A DNA stretch of 64,000 nt from Tamarix chinensis (Eukaryota > Streptophyta > Magnoliopsida > Caryophyllales > Tamaricaceae), in the NCBI GenBank assembly GCA_030549775.1, contig CM060175.1, positions 41,273,915-41,337,914 of the forward strand, written 5' to 3'. The first letter of the stretch is position 1. Each line of letters begins with the position of its first letter. Shown here piece after piece: positions 34,086 through 44,759 of the stretch. The notes under the pieces are model-generated. The model was not told the origin of the DNA and searched no databases. It saw nothing but the letters and a program-made list of their open reading frames with translations. The position numbers and the translations under genes were made by a program.

Positions 34086-34321
34086 GTTACCGTCTACATG
34101 AAACCTGCATGGTTAGTCTTCCAGTGATAATACCTGATCGGGACTCTTGACTGTCGCAGGAATAGCACGCACCGAATCAACCATCTCAACACCAGAACTT
34201 GCACTCCTTGATGCCATCTTCTTCTTCTTGGTTGTTGCCAACGCACTCCTCATGCGAGCCATGGAGGAGGAGAGAGGAGAGAGTGTCTAGGGTTTTATTA
34301 TTCCTTTTTTACGATAAGTTT

Positions 34322-36021
34322 GGTTTTACTACTCTAAGTATGTTAGCATGATCTATGGTTTTGATGAGTTTTTGAAAGTGGGTAATGGATATGTTCAAGT
34401 TGTATGGTGAAGTAATAAGTTGAAAATAAAAAAATAATGTTATTAGACTTGTAGAGTTTGGTGGGAATTTGAGTATTGTGGCTATCTTAAGGGTATTTTG
34501 GATATTATATAATAATGTGGAAAAGAATTATGGCATGATAATATTTTAGGGTTTTATGAAGTATTTCCTAAGTAATATGATCAAGTGATGGTTTAGTAGG
34601 ATACAAGTCATCTAAAATGAGACTTTGAAGCTTTTGGCAAGATAAAGACATTTTGGTTGATAAGGGTTAAATATGATATTTTTGATGTTCTAAAGTGATA
34701 ATGGATTTAAAATATGCTAAGGATCTTACATGTAATATTCAAGGTAATTGTGTCCAACATAATTCGTATAAAATGAAAAATAACCTAAATTAAGAATAGT
34801 ACCCCTAGAGGTAGGCTTGTTATTGCATGTGTAAGACGTTGGAGTTAGATCTTTATTTCTATATATGCTTTTTGATAACTTGATTTTAGGATGGTGTGCC
34901 TAAATTGGTGGTTAGATAAGTCTTGTGGGAGAATTTATGCTTACCTTGTGAAATTAGGTTTTGTAGGGGAGTTATGGCATTTTCCTTAGGGCGTGTCTCA
35001 GTCATCAAGTGCTTGTGTTTTATGTGCTTTGAATATTTAGGCTAAGTCTATTTTATGTGTCTTCCATATTTATATTCATAAATGCATGATGAAATCAATA
35101 TACATAATACTTTAATTAGGAGTTAATTATTTTAAAAGAAAGATCATGTAAGTCAAGGCTAAGGTGTTGTGTTTTTTCTATTGGATAATAATAATGGCCC
35201 AAAAGTATTTTACCCTAGGAGATGATTCAGACCATTCCTTCAATTAAAAAAAATTGTCTCTAGGAATATGTTATCTTAGGAGGTATTGAGTATGTTCCAT
35301 CGGCTTAATAATTGTGGATTAAGAGCATTTTACCATGGGAGGTGCTTTAGTCCATTCCACAAGAATAAGAGTAGTGGAGTGCCCAAACTTAATGTAATTA
35401 AGAAAATGGATTATGATTATATTTAATAATGGAACTTTGGTTCAGTTCTTCTCTTACATCATATCATGTTTAATCAATATACATGATTATTCTTCCTTGT
35501 GGCATGGCATATATTTATATGCCTTACTATGATTGTATTGTTCTCTTACTTAGTATATAGTATATTGATCATCCTTCTCACGGGTGCTGCTTATTTCCAT
35601 AAGTAAATGACCCAAAATTTATACTGTTGGTCGATGAGGACCTCCTATATGATTCTCTACTTTTAATGATTTGCTTGTAGAGGAGTGATTTTGTATCTTA
35701 GGATTATACACAGAGTTGTTGTTATCAGGTTATTAGCTTTTGCTTGGATACATTTTTAGGCTATTAGCTCCAATAGATCCCCTTCTATTATATATGTTTA
35801 TATTATACTTAGAGTTAGACTCCAATCTTATCTAAGTTTATAAAAATTTATCTCATTCTATATTTATCATATTTTAAGTTCTAAATATTTTTTCTTGTAT
35901 TCAGTGTAAGGTTGGTATGGTAGTCCAAACATTTATTGAGTACAACGGCGACACTTTATTATCTTGTTATTATGCTTCCACTAAAATAAAAAATTTTAGT
36001 AGTAAATTTTGGGGTATTACA
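34322..36021 (-). mobile_element. Long-LTR copy L5, right part (minus orientation)
   Basis: Its right end is AAATTTTGGGGTATTACA at 36004-36021, whose complement TGTAATACCCCAAAATTTACT matches the family start. GTGGAAGCATAATAAC and GTGTCGCCGTTGTAC follow in the same spacing as AGCGGAAGC..ACCGCCACA in L3. A degenerate copy of the CCACTATT array, reversed, lies at about 35180-35400 (e.g. GGAATAGACCAAAG-type and CCACAAGAATAAGAGTAGTGG). The rest continues left of the LINE. Confidence 0.6.
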
Positions 36022-37675
36022 CTAGGGTTTACTTAAAAATGAGCACTAGAGAATCACTTAACTAGTTCTCTAGATTACCTATTGATTGGTACAACGCTTA
36101 TTTTGAAAGTTGCTCTTGACTAGGGATTTAATTGAATTGAATCATTAATCGATCAAATAGTTGCATGCCATAAAATTTCACTTGCTTTAGAATTTAGATT
36201 TAAATTCAATTAGTTCATTAACTAGTCAATTGACTTCACAATAGTCAATTGTTTGGAAACGGGTAATAAAACCATGATCTCAGTTATGATTAAGGATGTA
36301 CTATTGTAATATCATTACATTGCGGATGATATTTCATATCTCACAATATGATTTTATTTTTCACAAAAAATATCGACGAATATGGTATTTATTTGCAAAT
36401 ATCTGTTGCTAATAGATATATCACTAATAAATAACTGAAATTCTAAAATGATCGCGTATTGCTAATTTCTCATATTGACATACCCAAAATCCAATAAATG
36501 TTGATCAATATTAGAACCGATATTTAATTATATGGTTGGAATGTCCTAAAAGAAAAAGTCTTAAGCCATGAACCTAACAACTAAATGGTTGCTAAAATCA
36601 ATCCACTGGTCATGAACCAATCAACTAGTTACTTGGTCTAAATTATTTCTTGATCTTGACCTGTGCTCAATTAGTAAAGTTTTTCATAACGAGTCAACTA
36701 GTTTTTTAATGCTAGTTGACTGGTTTGTTGGTACTAAAACTTTCTTGTTTTGACCTTGGCCCAAATTGGTAACCAATCATCTTATCTCTAAACTAATCAA
36801 TTGGTTTATGAACATGAACCAACTAGTTCCCTATAATGGCTATATATTTTTTGTACCAACAATAATATTTTTTTAGGGGATATGATCATTAGTCAAGTAG
36901 TTTTGAGAAACTAGTCAATTGGTGAAGTTGTACTATGAAAAATATGTTTTTTAAACTATCATTATGTGCATTAAATACACACCAACAAACAATTTTATTT
37001 AGGTACCTATAGATGAGAGTTTAAACTAAACTTACCATGAACTTTATTAAGATCATTAAGTGCAATACAACTACTCTCTTCTAATCCTAATAAGTCTCCA
37101 TGAATCATATTGATTCTCACTTTAACATTATGATTTTCTTGATAAATTCTAGTGTTCTTATTGATCAATCATTAAAGCTAGTTGTAATTCACTTTCATAT
37201 TTGTAAACACTAACTAGATTACTTCCTAACAATCATTCTTCAACTTCTATATTGTCCATAATATTTTGGTTATTAATTTTTCCTATTTTTGAAGATCATA
37301 AAACTCTTCTTATTTAGATAAAATTAATGGACTATGTAGTGAAAAATTACTATTGTGAATGCTTAGGACCTAATCTAACAAGCCATTGGAAAATTTCAAT
37401 ATATAATTAATAGAAGAATTAGACTAAAAGAATAATTAGGGAAAAACCAATGATATTTTTACATATAAAACTAGTGATTGTAAGGAAAATCAAACAATCA
37501 TCACAATATTACTCAGTACATAATTATCTTAGGATATTTTTGGATAGGTTCACAACCTCTATTGTGACTAGGGTTACCAACCACACCTATTTATAGTGGT
37601 GCGAACAAACCCTAATGAAATCAAGGCACGATTAGAAAATAAAGAAAAGCATGAGCCATGTTAGTAAACATCAAT

Positions 37676-37757
<82 letters not shown>

Positions 37758-39299
37758 CCCAACTTTTCCAAATAAAGCACAACTAAGAAGGACCAAGGAA
37801 ACATAAGCCCCTTAGTGTTTTAATCTTTATTTCAGCCCAAATTTCTCCAATAACCTACACTCACCAATCTAATCTAGTATACACATATAAATACAAAGAA
37901 CATGCTCACAATCTCCATCTAACATAGTATTTGTGATAGTTAGCAACAGAACACAAAAGATTATCATAAACCCCTAGGCCCAAAGAGCCCTTCATGGCAA
38001 ATAAACACTACCAAGCAATGAATATGCTAAGACACACACAAGATCAACATTAGAATCAACTCCTTGAATATTCCTAGCTTCACATGCTAATAATCTAGGC
38101 CAAAAAACATTATCAGCTCTGGTCATAGCCAAACATACAACCTCAGAACCCCTAATGCACAATATTAGCACACTAGTTGATGCAGGAGTATCCTCATTTC
38201 ATGATCATAATCTTATCATTAATTTTCCTAATTTTGAGAGCCATAAAACTCTCATTAATTTGAAAAATTAATTATCTAGAAAATCCTAGCCATGCAAGCA
38301 ATACAATCCATGCAAACCTTGCCAACCACCTCCTTTGTACTGTCCACAAACCAACAAAAAGAAGGTACCTAAGGCCATGTTTTTTTCCAATATTTTCCCC
38401 ATATTTTTTCACATTTTCCTTAATACTTATATCCCTAAAAATATATACAAAAAAAACTCATCCCATATGCACCCTTGGAAGCCACACAAAGCAGCCACAA
38501 GTCCCTCCCATGTTGGATATCAAGTCACTTTTAGTACTTGGGAAGAATAATGTAGATTTGATGAAGAACAAGAAAAGCTATGAGACATTCCTTACTTCCT
38601 TTTTTTACTTCAAATATTAAAGGTGCCTTTTCTCTTTTATTTTGAGTATTATGGGTGTTAAATGAATTGGATCATGTGCTAATGGGGGAGGGGAATTCGA
38701 AAATCTACACAACTTCCACCCCCATGACCGAAACATGTGGGCTGGAACATATGAGAGTATTTTTCCTTTATTCTCTAGGTGTAAGAGTTTGAAGATCTTG
38801 TAAAAATATTACAATATTTATCTTAAAAGTTTATACCATAGGTAGTTCTTACAAATATTGATTCAAGGGGTTATTAAGAATCAATTTTTATCCTTTCAAA
38901 TCTCCCCCATTTCTCTCTTTATTTTTTAGTTGCTCTAAGTGTTCTTGGAACACCACCATCTAGAAAGACCCAAGTTGGATCTCATATACATTACTAGTGT
39001 GCCTCTTATCATTAGGACCACAACTAAGATAAGAGTAACCTATTAATGGAATAGTTGACAACCCAAAATCCATACAAACTAATACTATACACAACCTTAG
39101 AATCTAAACCACACTAAGCCAAGGTGTCTCCATAGGGATTACCACATACATGCTTAAAACACAAAAAAACTTGAGCAATACCAGAGTCACTAACTATATT
39201 GTACATCAAGCATCTCAATACTCTAGATTATATAATAGTAGCTAAGTAAGCCACCTAAATAACTTTGGAATTAATCACATCTAAAGTCTTTATGATGTG
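36022..39299. repeat. Gene-free repeat region
   Basis: 36050-36960 contains many degenerate copies of ACTAGTCAATTGG / CCAATCAACTAGT, like those in L2. 36290-36535 is a member of a short repeat family also found in PYD1 intron 5. 37676-37752 is (CT)n followed by (AT)n. 37753-39299 shows nothing that I recognise. Confidence 0.6.
37676..37752. repeat. Compound microsatellite (CT)n(AT)n
   Basis: An uninterrupted CT run to about 37713 is followed by an AT run to 37752. Confidence 0.97.
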
Positions 39300-40170
39300 A
39301 AATCAAAGTGGAGGAAAGGGTTGGACCGATGGCTGTTGATTTGGAGATATCAAGCACGGAATTCAGTAGAAGAAACAATGGTTGAATGTTGATTACAATC
39401 AAAGAAATCAGGTTGAAAATGCAGGTTGGTTCGACTAGTTGAATTAGGTTTCAATATGTTGAATGTTGAGATCAATGGAGGAAGGATATTGCCCCGGGCT
39501 TTCCTTGCTCAAAGAAGACTTAAAAGGGAGAGATAAACGCAGGCTTTGCTGGCTTGATTTTGTGTTCAAAATTCTGTATATTCATTCCTTATTTCATGCG
39601 TGTACAAATAGGTGTATATAAAGGAAAGGAAGTTTCAGCTGGTTCGAACAAGCTCTTCTAGCCAGTGCTTACCTTTAATTCAAGCCCATTTAACTTGCTT
39701 GAATTAAGCCCATATAACACTTAATCCTAATTATAATATCATTGGCTAAATGATACTAATGACTAACATTACAAAGCCATACAATTAACTATGATACATA
39801 CATGAAATTATATCAAACCCTAACTTACATAAAATACACTTATGTTTAGGGTTTACAACAAGTTAATACAACTAATGAGAATCATCACCATATCTTCTTG
39901 TTGTAAAGTATCATCCCATGTATGCCATAGTCTTGCATGCTTTGAATACTTGTACACTTTAAGGTGTATTAACATCTTCTTCTTGCAAATATGTAATATA
40001 CCTACAAGAACAACTTGAATTGTTTTCAACACCAAGCATATACAAATTATCAAGAACATTTAATATGATAGGCTTCAACATTAAAAAAGCTAATTCTTCC
40101 TTACATTGAGAATTAAGATGAATATGACAATCATTAGATGCTCCCGCATCACTTTATCTTATTCACTTCA
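39300..40170 (-). mobile_element. 3' end and probable LTR fragment of a gypsy element
   Basis: On the minus strand, 40165-39860 aligns by eye with the pol tail of the gypsy relic at 3420-3200: the shared words are CTTGTAGGTATGTTA, GATGTTAAT, CATGCAAgaCTATGG and ATACATGgg. The word GATGCGGGAGCATCTAA at about 40152-40136 recurs in PYD1 intron 1. Downstream, 39340-39700 looks LTR-like (TATA-like TATATAAAGGAAAG near 39615). The boundaries are not resolved. Confidence 0.45.
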
Positions 40171-40914
40171 GATATGTCTTTTGCTACAACAAGCATACCA
40201 TAGATACACAACAAAAGAATAATCAATGAAACATCATGTATCAATGTATAAGTCCTTCAAAGAGACTACATCTATTCAGCAACAACAACATCATACCACA
40301 AGGTAGAATTAACACCAACAATAACCTCTGAGTTTGACATTGGCCCTTGCACACTAATACTACTACCCAACAAAGTAGTATAAGTATAGGGTTCACTGTG
40401 TCAAATAAATAGTTTTAGTATATTAAAGTATTGATTGAAAATTTGAATATGAAGTTCTTAAAGCATATTCAAATTTCAATGTTGGAGGTGTTTTCAATCG
40501 TTTGATAGATACTCTTTTCAACCAACTAATTATGATATGAATTTGAGTTCTTCTTCTTTTGCACATGTCACACTTGAATAATTTGATTTCAATCTATTAT
40601 CAAATTGAATTGAAATTTGAATCACAATTTCATATTTCTATAACTTAAGAAGTTATAATGTAAGAAGCATAAGATCATATCATATTCATATTGATATGTG
40701 ATCTTATTTACAAACAAATGGAGTTGAATTTCAAAAACGATTTACACCAAAGGTGTACCACATGATGACAATTTTGTATTATCATTTGTGCTCTCTTAGC
40801 TCATTAAAGTGCATATATTAAGTTTACATTTATTTTCATTACATAAATAAAGATGATCATTATTTGAAATGTTCATGATCCATATACTAAATGCGTAGGC
40901 TTAGGTAGTTACAC
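40171..40914. other. Gene-free stretch
   Basis: AT-rich, with no recognisable gene, element boundary or repeat. Confidence 0.5.
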
Positions 40915-41765
40915 AATACTAAGATACATTTATTACATTGATTAGGATAAGGATGATTAATACTTAGGTTTGATGTATTCAATGGTTAGGTTCATGTAGC
41001 GGTATAATTTTTAATGTAAATGCTCATGTTCAGTGTGTCAAATATACAAGTCTAACCTATTAAATAGTTAGGTTCATCATAGGTTTATAACACAAGATGC
41101 TAGTTTTAATGTATTAAATAGTAGGTTCATAACACAATACAGTTATGAATGTTGATTAGGATCAAGATGATTAATAAACAGGTTTAATGTATTAAATGGT
41201 CATGTTTATTGTGTTTAATGATTAGGTTAATGTAGCTACCCAATATTTAAAATTTATGCTTAATGTAATTGCTTAGGTTCAGTATGTTAAATATATATGT
41301 TCAACTTATTAAATAAATAGGTTCATCATAGGTTAATAACGCAAGACAACTAGGTTCATAATATTAAATACATAGGTTTATTATAGCAATTATAGAGGTT
41401 CATCTAATAAAACACAAAAGTTCATTGCAAATGTTAGGTTCATGATAATAATCACACAGGTTGTATAAAATGAATAAGTTCATAACACGAAACCCCTATG
41501 TTCATGTTATGAGCATTTGATATTCACACAAGCAAATGTGTCATCACAACACAATTATGTTCAACATATACTAAAAAAAATAGTTATTTTAAACAAAATG
41601 ATAAGGGTCATAAGACAAGAGAGTTCATGATATCAAATACTAATATTTAGTAATAGTAGATTCAACATAACTTATTTGTAAAATACCATCCATAGGTTCA
41701 TAACATTGTTCTACCAAGTTTATGCCATGAACCTATTAGGTTCACAAGAAGAAAGCTCATTTGAA
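40915..41765. repeat. Degenerate array of TAGGTTCAT units
   Basis: About twenty degenerate copies of (C/T)AGGTTCAT(A/C)A, each in a 30-45-bp neighbourhood containing TTAAATA or ATAACACAA (e.g. 40989, 41062, 41115, 41318, 41350). No gene is present. Confidence 0.6.
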
Positions 41766-41914
41766 TAAATTTATTGTGGTCTATTTTGTTCCTATCATTT
41801 TCTCTATAATGCATAATATCAATAGTTAGTTAAAGGATATTTGTATCTAGGTTTTTCCAAGATTACATATCAATCTTTTGTTAGTTGCCAACATCAACTA
41901 TCAATACATACCTA

Positions 41915-43372
41915 TAGGGACGAAGCCAGACTATAAAGTTCATGGGATCCCAATAAATAACAAGTATATATTTACATATAAAATAACAACAACAACAACA
42001 ATAATAATAATAATAATGTATTTAATATTATCCATAGTTATACATAGATATTCATTTATAATTGTACTTGTCGAAGTTTCATATTTTAAAAGCAAGCTAT
42101 AATAATCTCATTACTAATAGTATCAGATATATCTTTTCCTATATATTACATCAAATAAGTATGTATCCATTTATCACACATACTATTTTACAACTTGTTT
42201 TTGATAAAACTCATTGCTAAGAAAGCTCTTTCAACGGTTGTAGTTATTATCGGCAAAATCAAAGCTAGCTTTAGAAGCATATAAACCACATGCTTTTGAA
42301 CTAATACTCAACTAATTCAAAATTACACAATAATGAACTAATTCATATAGCCAACCTAATTCATGTAACCACATGCTTTTGAAGATGCGAACTTTATCAA
42401 AAAATAATAAACTAATTCATATAGCCAAAATTACACAATAATTCATACTATACGAATTTGACTTTAACATAACCTAATACAGAAATATAAAATAATCAAT
42501 TAATTCATGTAATCCTAATTAAAGATTATTTTACAACTGACATGAAAACAATAAGAAATTTACAATATCACAAATTCACAATAAAATCAAAAATAGAAAC
42601 ACAAACTAATTCAATTAAGAAAAAATAGGTTAGATTTAAATTAAATAAAACACAAAATTATTCTCTACTTATGTTTCTCTGGCTGTAACCTATAAGTTTG
42701 TAAATTGTTATTCCGGTAATCGGGTGGTCGCAGTTGTGGCTGAGGTGTAGCGCAGGGCATCCAATGACATCAGTAGACGGTGGCAGCGACGTGGTGAAGT
42801 GTAGAGTGCAAACCGTAGAGTAGCAACGGTGGCCTTGCCCCTAGCAGCGCGGAGGTTAAACTCTAATAGTTAGTGGATGGTAGTGGATGGCGAAATAAGC
42901 TGATGGTGTAGTGTAGGAGTGGGACGAAGTGACAAATGCTGTGGTCGAATGATGTTGATGGTAGTGGAAGGCGGGCGCTTGGGTGATGGAATAAGCTGGA
43001 GCCTGGAGTCAAAGCGTCGAAGGCTTGGCTTGAATTTGAAGGTCAAACTATCAAAGAATATTGACAAGAAGGAAGGGTGAGGGACTGATTGACCAAGGGT
43101 CATGAGGACTGAGGCGTACCTTGTGCTTGAGTAGTGAAGGATGGCTGAATGGGCCTCTAGGATCGGGCATAGTGAGAAAAAAATTGAGGGAAAAATGTTT
43201 CATCAATATCATGGGGATTTAAATTTATGACCCTTGCCTTCACTTAAAGTTTGTATTCTAATCAATACTCCTGACTTGTTTTTTATTATTTTACCTTGTA
43301 CACATAATATATAATTTTAAAAATTTCATAAGGTCAGATAATTCTATGGGTTTTTAATTGACTCCGTCCATG
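41915..43372 (-). mobile_element. hAT (Tip100-like) DNA transposon remnant, element A
   Basis: It starts TAGGGACGAAGCCAG and ends GACTCCGTCCATG, imperfect terminal inverted repeats of the plant CAGGGGCGGAGCC type. With the nested element B removed, the 8-bp flanks are CATACCTA (41907-41914) and CATACATG (44147-44154), six of eight identical. A transposase C-terminus is encoded on the minus strand. The body carries internal deletions. Confidence 0.8.
42060..42270 (-). pseudogene. hAT transposase C-terminal dimerisation domain remnant
   Basis: The minus strand reads LALILPIITTTVERAFLAMS then FIKNKL, the hallmark of the hAT family C-terminal dimerisation region (TTT.ERAFS.M..IK..LR). MCDKWIHTYLM, YIGKDISDTIS and NMKLRQVQL follow in other frames, as in Tip100-type transposases. 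Stops after KNKL and elsewhere show it is dead. The N-terminal zinc finger and RNase H-like core are gone. Confidence 0.8.
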
Positions 43373-44138
43373 CAGGGACGAAGCCAGGTATATAATTTAA
43401 TGGGGTCCCAATAAATACTAAATATATATCTAAATATAAAATAATAATAAAATTTATAATAATAATAATATTATATTTAATATTATCTATAATCATACAT
43501 ATTCATTTACAATTATATTCAATCAAACTAATTCAGAGTTTTACAATAAAATTAGAAACAAAAATACAACTTATTCCGTCAAAAAAAAGTTAGCTTAGAT
43601 TTAAATTAAATATAAAAGATAACTTACTCACCTATTGGCTAGTAAAGCAGCGGATTAGATTGAATAGTGGCTGCCTGCCTGTGATGGTAAGACTTGGTGT
43701 GCAGCTGAGCTGTGTAGGTGTGGTGCGGTGCTACAGTGCAATGACGAAGCAATTGTGCAAGCTACAGGGACAGTTTTGAGGAGATGGAGTGGTGGCAGTC
43801 TGGCAGAGACCGTGAGAGCCTAAGAGGATGGGATGTTGGGCTCGGGAGGGAAAAAAATTTGAGAAAAATAGGATAGGCTGTTGGGGTTGGGAGGGAAAAA
43901 ATTTTAAGAAAAGGATGGGCTGGTGGGGTCAGGAGAGGAAAAATTGAGAAAAAAAAGGCAGCGGGTTGCTACCGTATAGTTTTGAACCCGTGACCATTTC
44001 CTTGATTAAAATCCTTCCTACCAACACTCCAAAGATAATTCTCTAATATTATACTTACACATTATAAATATAATACATAATTTAAAAAATTTCATGGGGT
44101 CAGCCGACCCCATGTGCCCTTAAGTGGCTCCGTCCATG
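43373..44138. mobile_element. Non-autonomous hAT element B, inserted in the end of element A
   Basis: It starts CAGGGACGAAGCCAGG and ends GTGGCTCCGTCCATG (inverted repeats CAgGGACGaAGCCA / CAtGGACGgAGCCA). A perfect 8-bp duplication CGTCCATG lies at 43365-43372 and 44139-44146. It is 766 bp with no coding capacity. The first 90 bp closely resemble element A, so it is a deletion derivative of the same family. Confidence 0.88.
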
Positions 44139-44154
44139 CGTCCATGCATACATG

Positions 44155-44759
44155 AATATTGTATGTGTCAAATGCATGCGTACATACATACATAAACACG
44201 CTTTCCCATGACATCTAACTAAAAACATCACCTCTTATTTCATTTCTAACAATATTAACCTGTGTATTTGAGATTGATTTAGCTGCAGATAATAACCTAT
44301 ACCAAATGGAAAGAAGAAACAGAGGAAGACACGGAGGACATGTATGTAAAGGGAGGCCTTTCTAGTAATAAAAATCGCTGATATTTAATGTCATCGCTCA
44401 TTCAGATATAAATTTTCAAAATACCATTCTTATTTGTTAAAAAATAAAAAATAAAAAAGAGATAAATGTTAGGCCTATTTTTTGTCAAACTGTTGCGTAT
44501 AGCGTTGAAACTGCAGAGTCGTGGTTCCGTCTTGCGTAAGCAAGTATGCTTCATCATATCCCCATTATCCTAACCAAGGCTTTCGTAAAACGGCGAATGA
44601 CAGCGTATAATGGAAATTGTAGGATCAGCGAATAAACATTATTGAAGTTCCGTTGACCATCGTCACCATCTTCTTCGGAAGCTTTGTAACGCATCATAAA
44701 TCAGAATCATTCGCCGACGCCAATTTCATTAGAGTTTTCAGACTATCCGTAGCTCACTC
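44155..44759 (+). promoter_or_regulatory. Presumed promoter and 5' UTR of PYD1
   Basis: Unique-looking sequence between the hAT element and the PYD1 start codon. CGTATAATGG at about 44603 could serve as a TATA element, giving a 5' UTR of roughly 120 nt. This is only a guess from position. The insertion end of hAT element B lies about 620 bp upstream of the start codon. Confidence 0.35.

Larger units (their letters stand above)
24423..34313 (-). mobile_element. LINE (L1-type, non-LTR) retrotransposon, split by solo LTR L4
   Basis: Minus-strand order from 34313: 5' end, ORF1 (DUF4283 and zinc knuckle), ORF2 (endonuclease, reverse transcriptase, zf-RVT), and an A-rich tail (T-run at 24421-24429). 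A candidate 8-bp target duplication ATAAGTTT flanks it (24415-24422 and 34314-34321), although it overlaps the T-run. Without L4 and one CAAAG the element is about 4.9 kb, close to full length for plant L1. Several frameshifts and stops make it inactive. Confidence 0.9.

Noticed and set aside
42870..43103. Ser/Pro-rich 77-residue minus-strand frame in hAT element A
   Set aside because: No similarity to hAT transposase or another family is evident, and it lies in the non-coding part of the element.
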